Source: an uncultured bacterium (GTDB lineage: Bacteria > Bacteroidota > Bacteroidia > Bacteroidales > Bacteroidaceae). From it: a DNA stretch of 64,000 nucleotides. Under the pieces are notes generated by a model that saw only the letters and a list, made by a program, of their open reading frames with translations, was not told where the DNA came from and did not search any database. The stretch lies in contig CAJMNM010000005.1 in assembly GCA_905214795.1 (NCBI GenBank), forward strand, positions 1 to 64,000. The letters run 5' to 3'. Positions 23,844-32,502 of the stretch are shown here, piece by piece (position 1 is the stretch's first letter; each line of letters begins with the position of its first letter). The translations under genes and the position numbers were made by a program.

Positions 23844-23879
23844 ACAGGCCCGTTCTAAAAATAAAGAACGGGCCTGTTG
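23844..23879 (-). terminator. Terminator after the GH29 gene
   Basis: A 14-bp stem, AACAGGCCCGTTCT (23844-23857) with AGAACGGGCCTGTT (23866-23879), around an 8-base AT-rich loop. It is followed on the minus strand by TTCATTTTC and lies about 50 bases after the GH29 stop. Confidence 0.78.
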
Positions 23880-23929
23880 GGTGGGATGATTCCACTTTGG
23901 TTTTTCCCTATTGGGAATCCGTGATGGAA

Positions 23930-26900
23930 TTATAAGGTCTGGAAGCAGGCTATTTTGTAAACGCGGCTGCCGATAACAATGCTATAGATACCTCTGCTTA
24001 CCGGTATGCTTACGGTGCCAGACGCTTCCTTTTGATAAATGGTCTTTCCGTCAACACTGTATACGTTCACCTTTTCATTATCAAGGTTCTTGATGATAAT
24101 CTTGTTGCCTTCGCAATAGCAGATATGTTTGTCGGGAGTATACTGGGCGTCTTTCAGTCCGTCAATGGTTGACGAGGTGATGAATCCTAGTGTGCTCACA
24201 TTGGATGACTGTTTGTTGAGCTTCATGCTGACCTTGTGTGTACCTTCAATGCTGAGATTGTTGGTAGTAGTGCGGACAAATGTCAGTTCACCGTCGGTAG
24301 TGACAGCCGGTGCTGAGGCTACAGGAGTGGTTGCATCGTCAAGATAGAAATCAAATGTAGCGTCAGAAGGCAACTCGTTTTTGTTGGCAGAGTTGACAAA
24401 GAAGGTTACGTACTGTCCCTGACCGAAGTCAACATCGCCGATAACAACGGTACCGTCGGCGTTGCCTTCCGCATATCTGACATCTTCTGCTGAGGCTGTC
24501 CATGAAAGGTTGCTCAGACGTTCGGCCTCACTAGTTGTGAAGATGTATTCTTTGTCCGGAGCCGTAGCGTCATATTTAAACTCGGGCAGATATTGGTTCT
24601 CATCGCTGAGGACGCGCTGCAATTTGACTTCAATAGCTCTGAATTCCAAACGGGTAGAGGTTGTGAGGTCTGCAATCCAACCCAGGTAGACAGTTGTCTC
24701 CTTGTCGAGCTTAAACTTCAGTCCGTAATGTTCACCGTTGGTGATTACGTTTGAGATAGGATAGAACGCAATTGCTGTTTCATTGAGATTGGACATGGTT
24801 GGTACAGATTCTGACACGAACATGTAACCTTTTTCCATGCTTGAGCATGCGTCGTATGCAGCAGTGAAGGCGTATTCACCGGCCGGTAATGTAACCTTCT
24901 GGTAGATTTTTGCGTCAGAAGGGTCGCCTACTGCTTGTGCGCTATCATCCCAGAATCCCATCATTAAAGCGTTGTAGCCGGAGTAGTGGTCTATACCGTT
25001 GCGCAAACCTTCAGAGCTGGACTGACCTTCGAAATTCTCAACCGTCCAGTTTGTCGGCGTACCGAAGCGTGAGTAAGAGAGGTCTTTACGCTGAATAACC
25101 TGATAATTCTTCAAATAAGTGGAAGATACGTCACGCAGGCCTTTAAGAAGGTTTATCTTGTCAATTCGCATACTTCTGTTGGTGGCCGAAGCTCCTACAG
25201 TGGCAGATATACCTATGCTGACAGTGGTCTCTTCTTCAAGGCTGAATTTACATACGGTTTCTGTGTTGCCTGTTTTGGTGTTTGACATGTCGTAGTAAGC
25301 CAAAGCCTTGGTCGGAACATCTGCGGTTTCGGGCAATCCTTCACCTTGTGCAACATTGAGATAGACTTCTCCGCCGGCGAATCCTGTACACTCGTTTACG
25401 CTGATTTTGATTTTGTAATCTCCTGCAGGCAGAGTGGTAGTCTGATAAATCACACCGTTTTCAATGGCCGGGGTAGAGGCGTCCCATTTCTGTATACTGA
25501 TTGAGCGGCTGTTGTTGTAGTTGTCATATCCGCCGCGAGTGCCATTCTCCTGATTTAAAATGGCGTCGTTGTATACCCATGGTTCTGCGAGCAGACCCCA
25601 TCTGCCGGTTGCTGTAGGTTCGTCTGAACGTGAGAAGTTTCTTGCTTCCTTAAGCGTCTGTCTGGTAATGTCCTGTACAGAGTCGAAAGATAAGATTCCT
25701 CCTTCAATTTGTCCTTTTTCGTTGAAATCGTCGATGGCTTTCTGTAGAGTGCTGATGCCGTTTCTGATGACTTCATATTCCTCATCCTCGCCAATTTTTT
25801 CAGCTTCTGCCACAGCGCTTCTCAACATTTCGATATATTCTTCCTTGTACTGACCTGTTGAAGGACCGATATTCTTTTCTGCGGTTTCAATCATTTCGCG
25901 AGCTTCGCTGATGAGGTCTGTCAGACTGGAGAAATTGTAGGTGCTCGGACCGATTCTAAAGCAGACTGCGGTTTTGAAGTCCATGGTTTCGGGGCAGATA
26001 ATCTTCAGTCCTTCTGCGTCCTGTACCCATTCGATGTCACCATCGTAGCCTAACATTTCGACAGAGGTAACAGGTGAAGAGAGCAGGTTCTGGCTAAGTC
26101 CCAGAGACTTTACATCCAGTTTGGTACCAGGTCGCGGAACTGTCATACACCATACATAGAGGTAGTCATCTTTACCTACTGTGAAACGGAAGTCTGATGT
26201 GGTGAAAGTCTTGTTTGCCTGGCTAGAGCCGATACGGCCGGTCGGGAGCACGTTGGAACCTTCACCGTAAACCTTCCATGCGCGGCTGCCATAGATACCT
26301 TCGCCGTTGATGCGCATCCATTCGCCTATTTCTTTCAACATCTGTATACATGCTTCGTCCAAAGAGCCGTCGGGACGCTGTGGCACGCAGACACAGAAAT
26401 TACCGTCGCGCGATACGGATTCGAGCAGGAAGCGGATGGTACCGGCTGCTGTGTAGTTATAGTTGGGGCCGTAGAACCAGTCGCCTACAGGTACCTCGGT
26501 AATCCATGGCTGGTCGGTTTTGATATTACCGGGGAAGGTGTTCTCCTGTGTATTGACCGTTCCGTTTGTTTTGTTTCTGAATTTTACGATACTGAATACG
26601 TCAACTTTTCCACGACGTTCATAGGTCTGGTTGTAGAAGTTGGCAATGGCGCGCTGCATGGCGTCGCATTTGTAGCCTGTTCCTGTGCCATAACCGCTGA
26701 ACGGTTGCTGGTCTGTACCGTCGGTATAGATAAAGTCAGGATTGTATTTGTCTACGGCATCCATGATTCTCAGAGTCCACCATTTGGCATACCATTCGGC
26801 ATAAGAGAGATGGTTTTTGAAAATACCTGCTGATGGGGGTGACCAGTCTGTATTGGCTGCACTTCCTACGCCTTCATATTCACGAAGGTTGACACCGTAG

Positions 26901-27757
26901 AGCAAACGTGGATCAAAACCTTCCCACCATTGGCCTTTACCGTCTTCTAATGTGAGATTACCGTCATATGGCACACCGGCCAACGATCCTGAGGTGTCGC
27001 TTTGAAAAGCGGTCTGCCACCACCACCATGAATATTCATGATGGAATGTGATACCGAAATGCATATTGGCTGCACGGGCAGCAGTTTCCCATTCGCCAAG
27101 TAAGTCGCGTTTAGGACCTAGTTTGGTTGAGTTCCACGGCTGGTATTTTGAGTCCCACATGTCGAACTGGTCGTGATGTACGCCTTGAACAACAAGGAAA
27201 CGCGCGCCTGCGTCGTTGTATATCTTTATCAGTTCTTCCGGATCATATTTGACAGGATTCCAGTCACGCAATACTTCCTTGTAGCCGGCTTTTGAAGGAT
27301 GGCCGTATTTATTTACGTGGTTGTTGTAAGCGGTAGAGCCTTGCTTGTATAGGTTGCGGGCATACCAGTCACCGCTTTCTCCGGCCGATTGCGGACCGAA
27401 GTGAATCCAGATTCCGAATTTGGCATCTCGCAACCAATCGGGTGTTCCGGGATAATTCTCTTCGATAGATTCCCACGTCGGTTTAAAAGGACCGTCTTTG
27501 ATGGGGAGATCAAGCTTTTCTTCGGCAAATTGTTGTGAACTGCCGAGTGGTACGGAATTTTCAGGCTGTGGAGCCGGAATCTCAGGGATTGGCTCGAGTT
27601 CGTAGTCGACAGTAGACTCATGTACCTGAGCATAGCCGTTCATGGCTGCCAGTAACGCCGCAGAAAAAAGTACGGGGCGTAACCGCTTTTCCAGATGCTT
27701 GGCATGAGACCTTACCTGACTGAACTTGCCGATAGGGCGTAAAGTCTGTTTGTCCAT
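23930..27757 (-). CDS. Secreted GH29 alpha-L-fucosidase with C-terminal accessory domains
   Basis: A 1275-residue exported enzyme; typical GH29 proteins are 450-700. The signal peptide is unusually long: about 25 polar/basic residues precede the hydrophobic core (VLFSAALLAAMNGYAQ, ending near 44). The GH29 barrel spans about 95-520, with KFGIWIHFGPQSA, VVQGVHHDQFDMWDS and WNSTKLGPKRDLLGE; the nucleophile Asp lies in DFIYTDG near residue 343, and the barrel ends with MRINGEGIYGSRAWKVYGEG. A FIVAR-like helical region (about 625-690) and two jelly-roll-like repeats follow, both built around TTLPAGDYKIK / VTLPAGEYAFT. A C-terminal tail domain (VNVYSVDGKTIYQ, RGIYSIVIG) ends the protein. The substrate should be a fucosylated glycan. 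No SusC/SusD partner adjoins it. A broken copy of its N terminus lies just upstream. Confidence 0.9.
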   Translation of the reverse strand: MDKQTLRPIGKFSQVRSHAKHLEKRLRPVLFSAALLAAMNGYAQVHESTVDYELEPIPEIPAPQPENSVPLGSSQQFAEEKLDLPIKDGPFKPTWESIEENYPGTPDWLRDAKFGIWIHFGPQSAGESGDWYARNLYKQGSTAYNNHVNKYGHPSKAGYKEVLRDWNPVKYDPEELIKIYNDAGARFLVVQGVHHDQFDMWDSKYQPWNSTKLGPKRDLLGEWETAARAANMHFGITFHHEYSWWWWQTAFQSDTSGSLAGVPYDGNLTLEDGKGQWWEGFDPRLLYGVNLREYEGVGSAANTDWSPPSAGIFKNHLSYAEWYAKWWTLRIMDAVDKYNPDFIYTDGTDQQPFSGYGTGTGYKCDAMQRAIANFYNQTYERRGKVDVFSIVKFRNKTNGTVNTQENTFPGNIKTDQPWITEVPVGDWFYGPNYNYTAAGTIRFLLESVSRDGNFCVCVPQRPDGSLDEACIQMLKEIGEWMRINGEGIYGSRAWKVYGEGSNVLPTGRIGSSQANKTFTTSDFRFTVGKDDYLYVWCMTVPRPGTKLDVKSLGLSQNLLSSPVTSVEMLGYDGDIEWVQDAEGLKIICPETMDFKTAVCFRIGPSTYNFSSLTDLISEAREMIETAEKNIGPSTGQYKEEYIEMLRSAVAEAEKIGEDEEYEVIRNGISTLQKAIDDFNEKGQIEGGILSFDSVQDITRQTLKEARNFSRSDEPTATGRWGLLAEPWVYNDAILNQENGTRGGYDNYNNSRSISIQKWDASTPAIENGVIYQTTTLPAGDYKIKISVNECTGFAGGEVYLNVAQGEGLPETADVPTKALAYYDMSNTKTGNTETVCKFSLEEETTVSIGISATVGASATNRSMRIDKINLLKGLRDVSSTYLKNYQVIQRKDLSYSRFGTPTNWTVENFEGQSSSEGLRNGIDHYSGYNALMMGFWDDSAQAVGDPSDAKIYQKVTLPAGEYAFTAAYDACSSMEKGYMFVSESVPTMSNLNETAIAFYPISNVITNGEHYGLKFKLDKETTVYLGWIADLTTSTRLEFRAIEVKLQRVLSDENQYLPEFKYDATAPDKEYIFTTSEAERLSNLSWTASAEDVRYAEGNADGTVVIGDVDFGQGQYVTFFVNSANKNELPSDATFDFYLDDATTPVASAPAVTTDGELTFVRTTTNNLSIEGTHKVSMKLNKQSSNVSTLGFITSSTIDGLKDAQYTPDKHICYCEGNKIIIKNLDNEKVNVYSVDGKTIYQKEASGTVSIPVSRGIYSIVIGSRVYKIACFQTL

Positions 27758-27807
27758 GGTAATTAATTTTAAAGTTTTTAATTAAGGGTTTGTTTTATAA
27801 ATAATAT

Positions 27808-28020
27808 CTATAGGTATCGGCACAACGTATGCTTATGGTAAGAATGCGGTGGCCTTGTTACCTTATTATAATTTAATGTGGATTCATGTACTTGTGCGTA
27901 ACTGCCGGCGCCACACAAAAGTAATGTGGCGGAAAACATTAATGGGTACAATCGTTTTCCCGAATATGTAGTGTAGATTCGCCTGAACCTACTGATAGAT
28001 AGAAAAGCCTGTTTCTCCAT
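27808..28020 (-). pseudogene. Truncated relative of the GH29 N terminus (signal peptide fragment)
   Basis: A 70-codon frame whose first 50 residues parallel the start of the adjacent GH29 protein: MEKQAF versus MDKQTL, then RLYPLMFSATLL versus RLRPVLFSAALL, then SYAQVHESTLNY versus GYAQVHESTVDY. After that the two diverge, and this frame ends 20 residues later, 50 bases before the GH29 ATG. It looks like the leftover 5' end of a duplicated gene whose body was deleted. Alternatively it is an expressed short secreted peptide; the hydrophobic core and AQ cleavage site are still intact. Confidence 0.62.
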
Positions 28021-28144
28021 AGATGCTTCTTAAGCTCTTTTTATAATTAGATTAGATTAATGTCATATAATGGCAATCTGTTATTGTTTTCTTTTAAAAC
28101 CAACGTAAAATTATATATTGTGTAGATATAAATAATAGGACTAA

Positions 28145-28172
28145 ATCGACAAGAAATAGTACAATATCGACA
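28145..28172. repeat. Direct repeat ATCGACA, 21 bp apart
   Basis: ATCGACA occurs at 28145-28151 and again at 28166-28172. The two-turn spacing upstream of the GH29 fragment and GH29 gene suggests a possible operator, but the motif is short and may be chance. Confidence 0.3.
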
Positions 28173-28228
28173 TTTTGTGTTTTTTAACGTTGTGAATATC
28201 GTTTTTCGGAGAGGCGTTCCGATGTTAT

Positions 28229-28259
28229 AAAAAAAAGAGGCGTGCCGGCACGCCTCTTT
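28229..28259 (-). terminator. Terminator after the PpiD-like gene
   Basis: A 13-bp palindrome, AAAGAGGCGTGCC (28234-28246) with GGCACGCCTCTTT (28247-28259), followed on the minus strand by a T run. It lies 73 bases after the stop of the peptidylprolyl isomerase gene. Confidence 0.82.
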
Positions 28260-28331
28260 GAGATATAATTTCTTAATATGTTTTTTGTGATACAGAGTCT
28301 GCCGAAGGCAGCAGTATCAATAACCGAGCGA

Positions 28332-30482
28332 TTAGAAGAACAAATAACGATTGTCTTTAACGTTTGCTTTTTCGTATAAATCATTAACAAAACGGCTCAC
28401 GGCACGCATGTTCATGCTTTCCTGTTGCATTTCTTCTGATTTTGCATCATACTTCTCTGCTGTTTTGTTCTTTGAAAGAACCTGGAATGCATATACACCA
28501 CCGTTACCCTTCAACGGACTTATGAACTTGCCGTTTTCGGCTTTGCTGGCAGCACCACTGATGATTGGTTCGCTGTAGCCAACTTTAGAAACGAAAGTTG
28601 ATGCGCTGAAGCTAACATGATTGATGGTGTCGCTGACCGCACCGTTGACTTTCATTACATCGGCGATACTCTTTGCATTGGCCATTTTTTCCTTAAGCAT
28701 TTCGGCTTTCTTGTCTTCCATTACTTTTTTAGTAAGGATGTCTTTTACGTCTTCCATGCTGCGATAACCTTTTTGGTGAACACCTGTTAGAATGACAACC
28801 AACATATGATCGTTTTCGCCACATTCGTACATCGGAGATACACTGTTGATATCTGTATCTTCATTGAAAATCCAACGCATGGCTTCCTGAGTACTTCTGA
28901 TTCCGCCTACATAGTGTTCACTGTTCATAAGGTCGTTACGGCTTTGAAGGTTGTAGCCATTCTTCAGTGCATTGGCTTCAATGTCTTTTAAGGTAGCGTT
29001 AGACGCTATGAAGTGACTGAAGTCGTTGTATGCTTTAGTATATGTTTCTTTGCTGAATTCAACCGGACGTTTAACCACTGCAATATCGTATTTATCAATC
29101 ATTGCACGACGATCTGTAACCTTAACGATAATAGAACCCTGGGTAAAGTCGATTTTTTCGACACCGTTTACAGAAATCTTATTAAGTGTCTTGATGAAGT
29201 TCATGTTTTCAGGATCCATGGTCGCACCTTCATACTGGCGTGAAGTCATCCATGTCTTGTCTGCATTCTGACCATATTTTTTAGCAATACTGTCGAAGGG
29301 AGCGCCTTGGTTAAGTGCAGTCATGATACTGTCTGCAGTGTGTTTTACTACTGCCGCATCAGCACCAGAAACCTGAATCTGCTGGAATTGGATTGAGTCT
29401 GGAGCAGAAACTTTGCTGATGAGTTTGATGGTGTTCATGGTGTTATCGCCGGCGAAATAATAAGGAGCCTTAGTCTGTCCTGCAGACATAGAGTCTATTT
29501 CGTTTGCAATGTCACGAGGCAAGGCGTTTTTGCTGACTGGAAGTTCTGAATAGCTGATAGTAGAACCGCTTTCGCGAACGATCTTGGCGAAATCGCCACC
29601 TTGGGTCAACTTATTGTATGCTTCTTGCATTTCTTTGTCCAAAGCTGCTTTATCGGCAGCGCTGGCTTGAACCTCAACATCTATGTATTTGATGTCACGG
29701 GTTTCTGCGATTTGTTTGAAGCTTTCTTTCATTTCTTCATATTTAGCTTTCAAATCAGCATCATCAACTTTGATATCTTTGTCGTTGATGAGTGTGTATG
29801 GAAGTGCTGCCAACAGGATGTTACTTTCGTTGTTACGATCATTAAACGCAGCCTGGTTTACAATCTTGTTTGAAAGCAGAGATTTGCTGAGCAGTGTCTG
29901 GTATTTGCTGATCAGTGTTTCTTCACGAATGGTTTTCTCAATGAATGTCCACAAGTTGTAAAGTTTGGTATAATATTCGATATATTCTGCCGGCATTTGT
30001 GTAGTCTGACTCTTGATTCCTTCGTAATCGGTAAGGAATTTTTTTAGAACGTTAACATCAAATGCACCTGTTTTTTCGTTACGGAACGGTGTCTGCATCA
30101 ACAGCGGACTTTTGCCGGAATTGATGATTGACTGAACTTCTGCGTCTGTGACAGTAAGACCTAATAATTCGGCCTCGTGTTCGATAAGTTTGTTGTTGAC
30201 GTAAGTATTCCACACCTGATCGCGCAGTTGTGTCATTTGTTCGTCGTTTAATGAACCCATACCGTTGGTGAATTTTACGACTTCTGCGTATTCGTCGACC
30301 ATGTTCTGGAAATCCTGAACAGAAAGTTTTTCTTTGTAAATTTCACCGACACGTTGTTTGCTTTCGCTTGAGGCCGTCTGTATGGAGCGCATGGCTTCTT
30401 CCGCGATGAAAGCGAAAAGTGCCAAACCGATAATGATAACCAACAGCGGGCCTTTACTTCTGATTTTTTGTAATGCTGCCAT
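28332..30482 (-). CDS. PpiD-like SurA N-terminal / peptidylprolyl isomerase membrane-anchored chaperone
   Basis: A 716-residue protein with a short cytoplasmic start (MAALQKIRSKG) and one membrane anchor at about residues 12-29 (PLLVIIIGLALFAFIAEEA), followed by a long periplasmic region. The SurA-like N-terminal domain carries KLSVQDFQNMVDEYAEVV and LRDQVWNTYVNNKLIEHEAELLG. A parvulin-type rotamase region follows around 345-450 (IQFQQIQVSGADAAVVKHTADSI style). PpiD-type proteins help newly exported outer-membrane and periplasmic proteins fold near the Sec exit. A terminator (30535-30565) separates it from the CNNM/CBS gene, although the order outer-membrane barrel, lptC, CNNM/CBS, ppiD on one strand suggests a shared envelope theme. 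Confidence 0.9.
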   Translation of the reverse strand: MAALQKIRSKGPLLVIIIGLALFAFIAEEAMRSIQTASSESKQRVGEIYKEKLSVQDFQNMVDEYAEVVKFTNGMGSLNDEQMTQLRDQVWNTYVNNKLIEHEAELLGLTVTDAEVQSIINSGKSPLLMQTPFRNEKTGAFDVNVLKKFLTDYEGIKSQTTQMPAEYIEYYTKLYNLWTFIEKTIREETLISKYQTLLSKSLLSNKIVNQAAFNDRNNESNILLAALPYTLINDKDIKVDDADLKAKYEEMKESFKQIAETRDIKYIDVEVQASAADKAALDKEMQEAYNKLTQGGDFAKIVRESGSTISYSELPVSKNALPRDIANEIDSMSAGQTKAPYYFAGDNTMNTIKLISKVSAPDSIQFQQIQVSGADAAVVKHTADSIMTALNQGAPFDSIAKKYGQNADKTWMTSRQYEGATMDPENMNFIKTLNKISVNGVEKIDFTQGSIIVKVTDRRAMIDKYDIAVVKRPVEFSKETYTKAYNDFSHFIASNATLKDIEANALKNGYNLQSRNDLMNSEHYVGGIRSTQEAMRWIFNEDTDINSVSPMYECGENDHMLVVILTGVHQKGYRSMEDVKDILTKKVMEDKKAEMLKEKMANAKSIADVMKVNGAVSDTINHVSFSASTFVSKVGYSEPIISGAASKAENGKFISPLKGNGGVYAFQVLSKNKTAEKYDAKSEEMQQESMNMRAVSRFVNDLYEKANVKDNRYLFF

Positions 30483-30534
30483 TTTTTATATAATTTATTA
30501 AATTTATTTCACGTTTTAAGCGCACGAAGATACA

Positions 30535-30565
30535 AAAATCCTTGCATATTTCCATATTTGCAAGG
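30535..30565 (-). terminator. Hairpin between the CNNM/CBS gene and the PpiD-like gene
   Basis: CCTTGCA (30540-30546) pairs with TGCAAGG (30559-30565), followed on the minus strand by ATTTTTG. It starts 11 bases after the CNNM/CBS stop. The ATTTTTG part could double as a -7-like element (GATTTTTG, 20 bases after a TTG) for the gene downstream. Confidence 0.65.
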
Positions 30566-30576
30566 CTAAATTTTAG

Positions 30577-31845
30577 TTATTCAGTGATTTTCAGTCGTAC
30601 TAGTTCGATTTTTGTGGCTGTATTCTTGATTATTTTGAATTCATAGTGATCGAAGGAAATGATTTCGTTAAGTTTCGGAAAACTTTGATAATGTTGTAGT
30701 ATCAGTCCGCTTACTGTAACGTACTCTTCTGACTCGGGTAAATTGAGATTAAGCAATTCGTTAACCTTTTCAATTTCAAGGCGGCCGGAAATGATGTATT
30801 CATTTTCACCGATTTTCTTAGCGACATAATTGGTGTTATCGTGTTCATCCTCGATGTCGCCGAAAATTTCTTCGACAAGATCTTCCATCGTTACCAGTCC
30901 GGACGTACCTCCGAATTCGTCGACAACAACTGCCAAAGATTTCTTTTGCTGCATGAATTTCTGAAGTAGTTTCTGGGCAGTCATGGTTTCGGGAACAAGT
31001 GGAACTTCTTTAATTTGTTTGGTCCAATCGTCCGATGTGTGGAACATCTCTGATGAGTGTATGAATCCGACAACATGATCAATGTCTCCTTTGTATACGA
31101 TGATTTTTGAATTACCACTTTCTATGAAATGATTTTTCAGACTGTCCAAACTGTCGGTGATGTCTATGGCTTCTATTTCGGTTCTGGGAATCATGCATTC
31201 ACGAACCTTGATGTTTGAAAAATAAAGCGCGTTTTGGAATATTTTTACTTCGTCTGTTATGTTTTCAATATTATCTGTAGAGTCGATACTGGATTGGATA
31301 AAGTTATCGAGGTCTACCTTGGTAAATGCAGATTCAGAAGCTTTCTTGTTGACTTTTAATCCAAAAATGTATAGAATGACACGTGACAATGCACTGGTAA
31401 ATCTGGCAACAGGAAATAGTATGATGTAAAAGATAAAAGCCGGAAGTGCAAAAGTTCTCATCATCCGGTTGGGATTGATTTTAAATAAGGTCTTGGGTAA
31501 AAATTCTCCGGTAATCAATACGATGATAGTGGACAGTATTGTTTGGAATAATACTTTGAGACCTTCGTTATGGGCCAAAGGAGTGGCGTCAAAAATAAAT
31601 CTGTTGATGACATCTGCCATCAGAATACCATATACGACTAACGCGATATTGTTGCCAACAAGTAATGCTGAAATATAATCATTAGGGCGTGAGTAGAAAA
31701 CGGAAAGTATCTTGGATGTAAGGCTTACATTGTTCCTGTCGAGTTCAACCTGTAACTTGTTTGATGAAACGAAAGCAATTTCCATTCCGGAGAAAAAACC
31801 GGAAAGGGTAAGGATAATGATAATTTCAATTATAGTGATGCCCAT
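30577..31845 (-). CDS. CNNM/CBS-domain (HlyC/CorC family) membrane protein
   Basis: A 422-residue member of the CorC/HlyC (hemolysin family) group. An N-terminal CNNM/DUF21 membrane domain covers about residues 1-185, with LSGFFSGMEIAFVSSNKLQVEL and further hydrophobic segments (TILSTIIVLITGEFLPKTLF, FALPAFIFYIILFPVARF). A CBS pair follows (VRECMIPRTEIEAIDITDSL; MTAQKLLQKFMQQKKSLAVVVDEFGGTSGLVTMEDLVEEIFGDI read in pieces around 215-345). A C-terminal CorC_HlyC domain ends the protein. Relatives handle Mg2+/Co2+ efflux, and the GldE paralogue supports gliding in flavobacteria. Its stop-to-start gap with lptC is 6 bases, so the two are cotranscribed. Confidence 0.9.
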   Translation of the reverse strand: MGITIIEIIIILTLSGFFSGMEIAFVSSNKLQVELDRNNVSLTSKILSVFYSRPNDYISALLVGNNIALVVYGILMADVINRFIFDATPLAHNEGLKVLFQTILSTIIVLITGEFLPKTLFKINPNRMMRTFALPAFIFYIILFPVARFTSALSRVILYIFGLKVNKKASESAFTKVDLDNFIQSSIDSTDNIENITDEVKIFQNALYFSNIKVRECMIPRTEIEAIDITDSLDSLKNHFIESGNSKIIVYKGDIDHVVGFIHSSEMFHTSDDWTKQIKEVPLVPETMTAQKLLQKFMQQKKSLAVVVDEFGGTSGLVTMEDLVEEIFGDIEDEHDNTNYVAKKIGENEYIISGRLEIEKVNELLNLNLPESEEYVTVSGLILQHYQSFPKLNEIISFDHYEFKIIKNTATKIELVRLKITE

Positions 31846-31851
31846 ATGTTT

Positions 31852-32502
31852 TTATTGATGAGTTTTTGTTGGGGCTGCACGCTGGACACTGTCGGTTGGT
31901 GTGGCCGAAGTAGCCCCTTCGTTGAACGGAGTTTCAGCGTAAATGTTTTCTATATGATAGACTGTCATTTGTTCGTTGGAACGGAATTTATATCCTTCGA
32001 GCAAATCGTCCGGTTCGCGTATGCTCATGAACATATTGGAATACATTTCATGTTTGTCCATATCCCAGAATAATTCTTCGCTTTTGAACTCTGTACCTTT
32101 TTGGTTGCGGATAAACACACGACCACGAAGTTCCCATAATCTTTGATCGTAGCAGTATGCTGTATCGCATTGTATAAACCAGTCTACATGAAAGGTGGAG
32201 TCGAAGTTTTCAAGAAGCAGGCCTTTCATGAATGTCCATTTCGGGGGATTGGTTGTATTATATATGTTCCATTCTTCTGCTACGATTTTATAACGGATGA
32301 CTCCGGAATCGGAAATAAGCGTAGATACGCCTTTTGATTGCATGTATGGTAAAGAGTCTTTTTCATTTACAGCAGGAGCCTCGTGTGATTGTTTGTTCGA
32401 ACAAGAAAATACCGGCAAAAATAATACTAACCATATCAATGCCGGAGCACAGATATGGTTGATGTATGATTTAGAACTGATTGATGGCTTTCTTTTTTTC
32501 AT
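31852..32502 (-). CDS. lptC: LPS export ABC transporter periplasmic protein LptC
   Basis: A 216-residue exported protein. The N terminus has a basic stretch and a hydrophobic core ending in a lipobox-like VFSC at about residue 33, so it may be lipid-anchored. The mature region is beta-rich, with DSGVIRYKIVAEEWNIYNT, WTFMKGLLLENFDSTF, LWELRGRVFIRNQKGTEF and KSEELFWDMDKHEMYSN, the LptC/OstA-like slice pattern. LptC bridges LptB2FG to LptA during LPS transport. The ATG at 32502 overlaps the stop of the upstream barrel gene by one base (TAATG), implying translational coupling; a start at 32529 would overlap more and add non-signal residues. Confidence 0.86.
   Translation of the reverse strand: MKKRKPSISSKSYINHICAPALIWLVLFLPVFSCSNKQSHEAPAVNEKDSLPYMQSKGVSTLISDSGVIRYKIVAEEWNIYNTTNPPKWTFMKGLLLENFDSTFHVDWFIQCDTAYCYDQRLWELRGRVFIRNQKGTEFKSEELFWDMDKHEMYSNMFMSIREPDDLLEGYKFRSNEQMTVYHIENIYAETPFNEGATSATPTDSVQRAAPTKTHQ

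Larger units (their letters stand above)
23361..23929. other. Intergenic region between the S41 peptidase and the GH29 gene
   Basis: A 569-base gap holding, from right to left on the minus strand, the GH29 terminator (23844-23879), a promoter (23612-23641), and a short RNA ending in a terminator hairpin (23543-23605). The remaining AT-rich stretches (23361-23540 and 23645-23840) show nothing recognisable. Confidence 0.7.

Noticed and set aside
28184..28390. 68-codon minus-strand frame
   Set aside because: It runs through the terminator hairpin and the 3' end of the PpiD-like gene.
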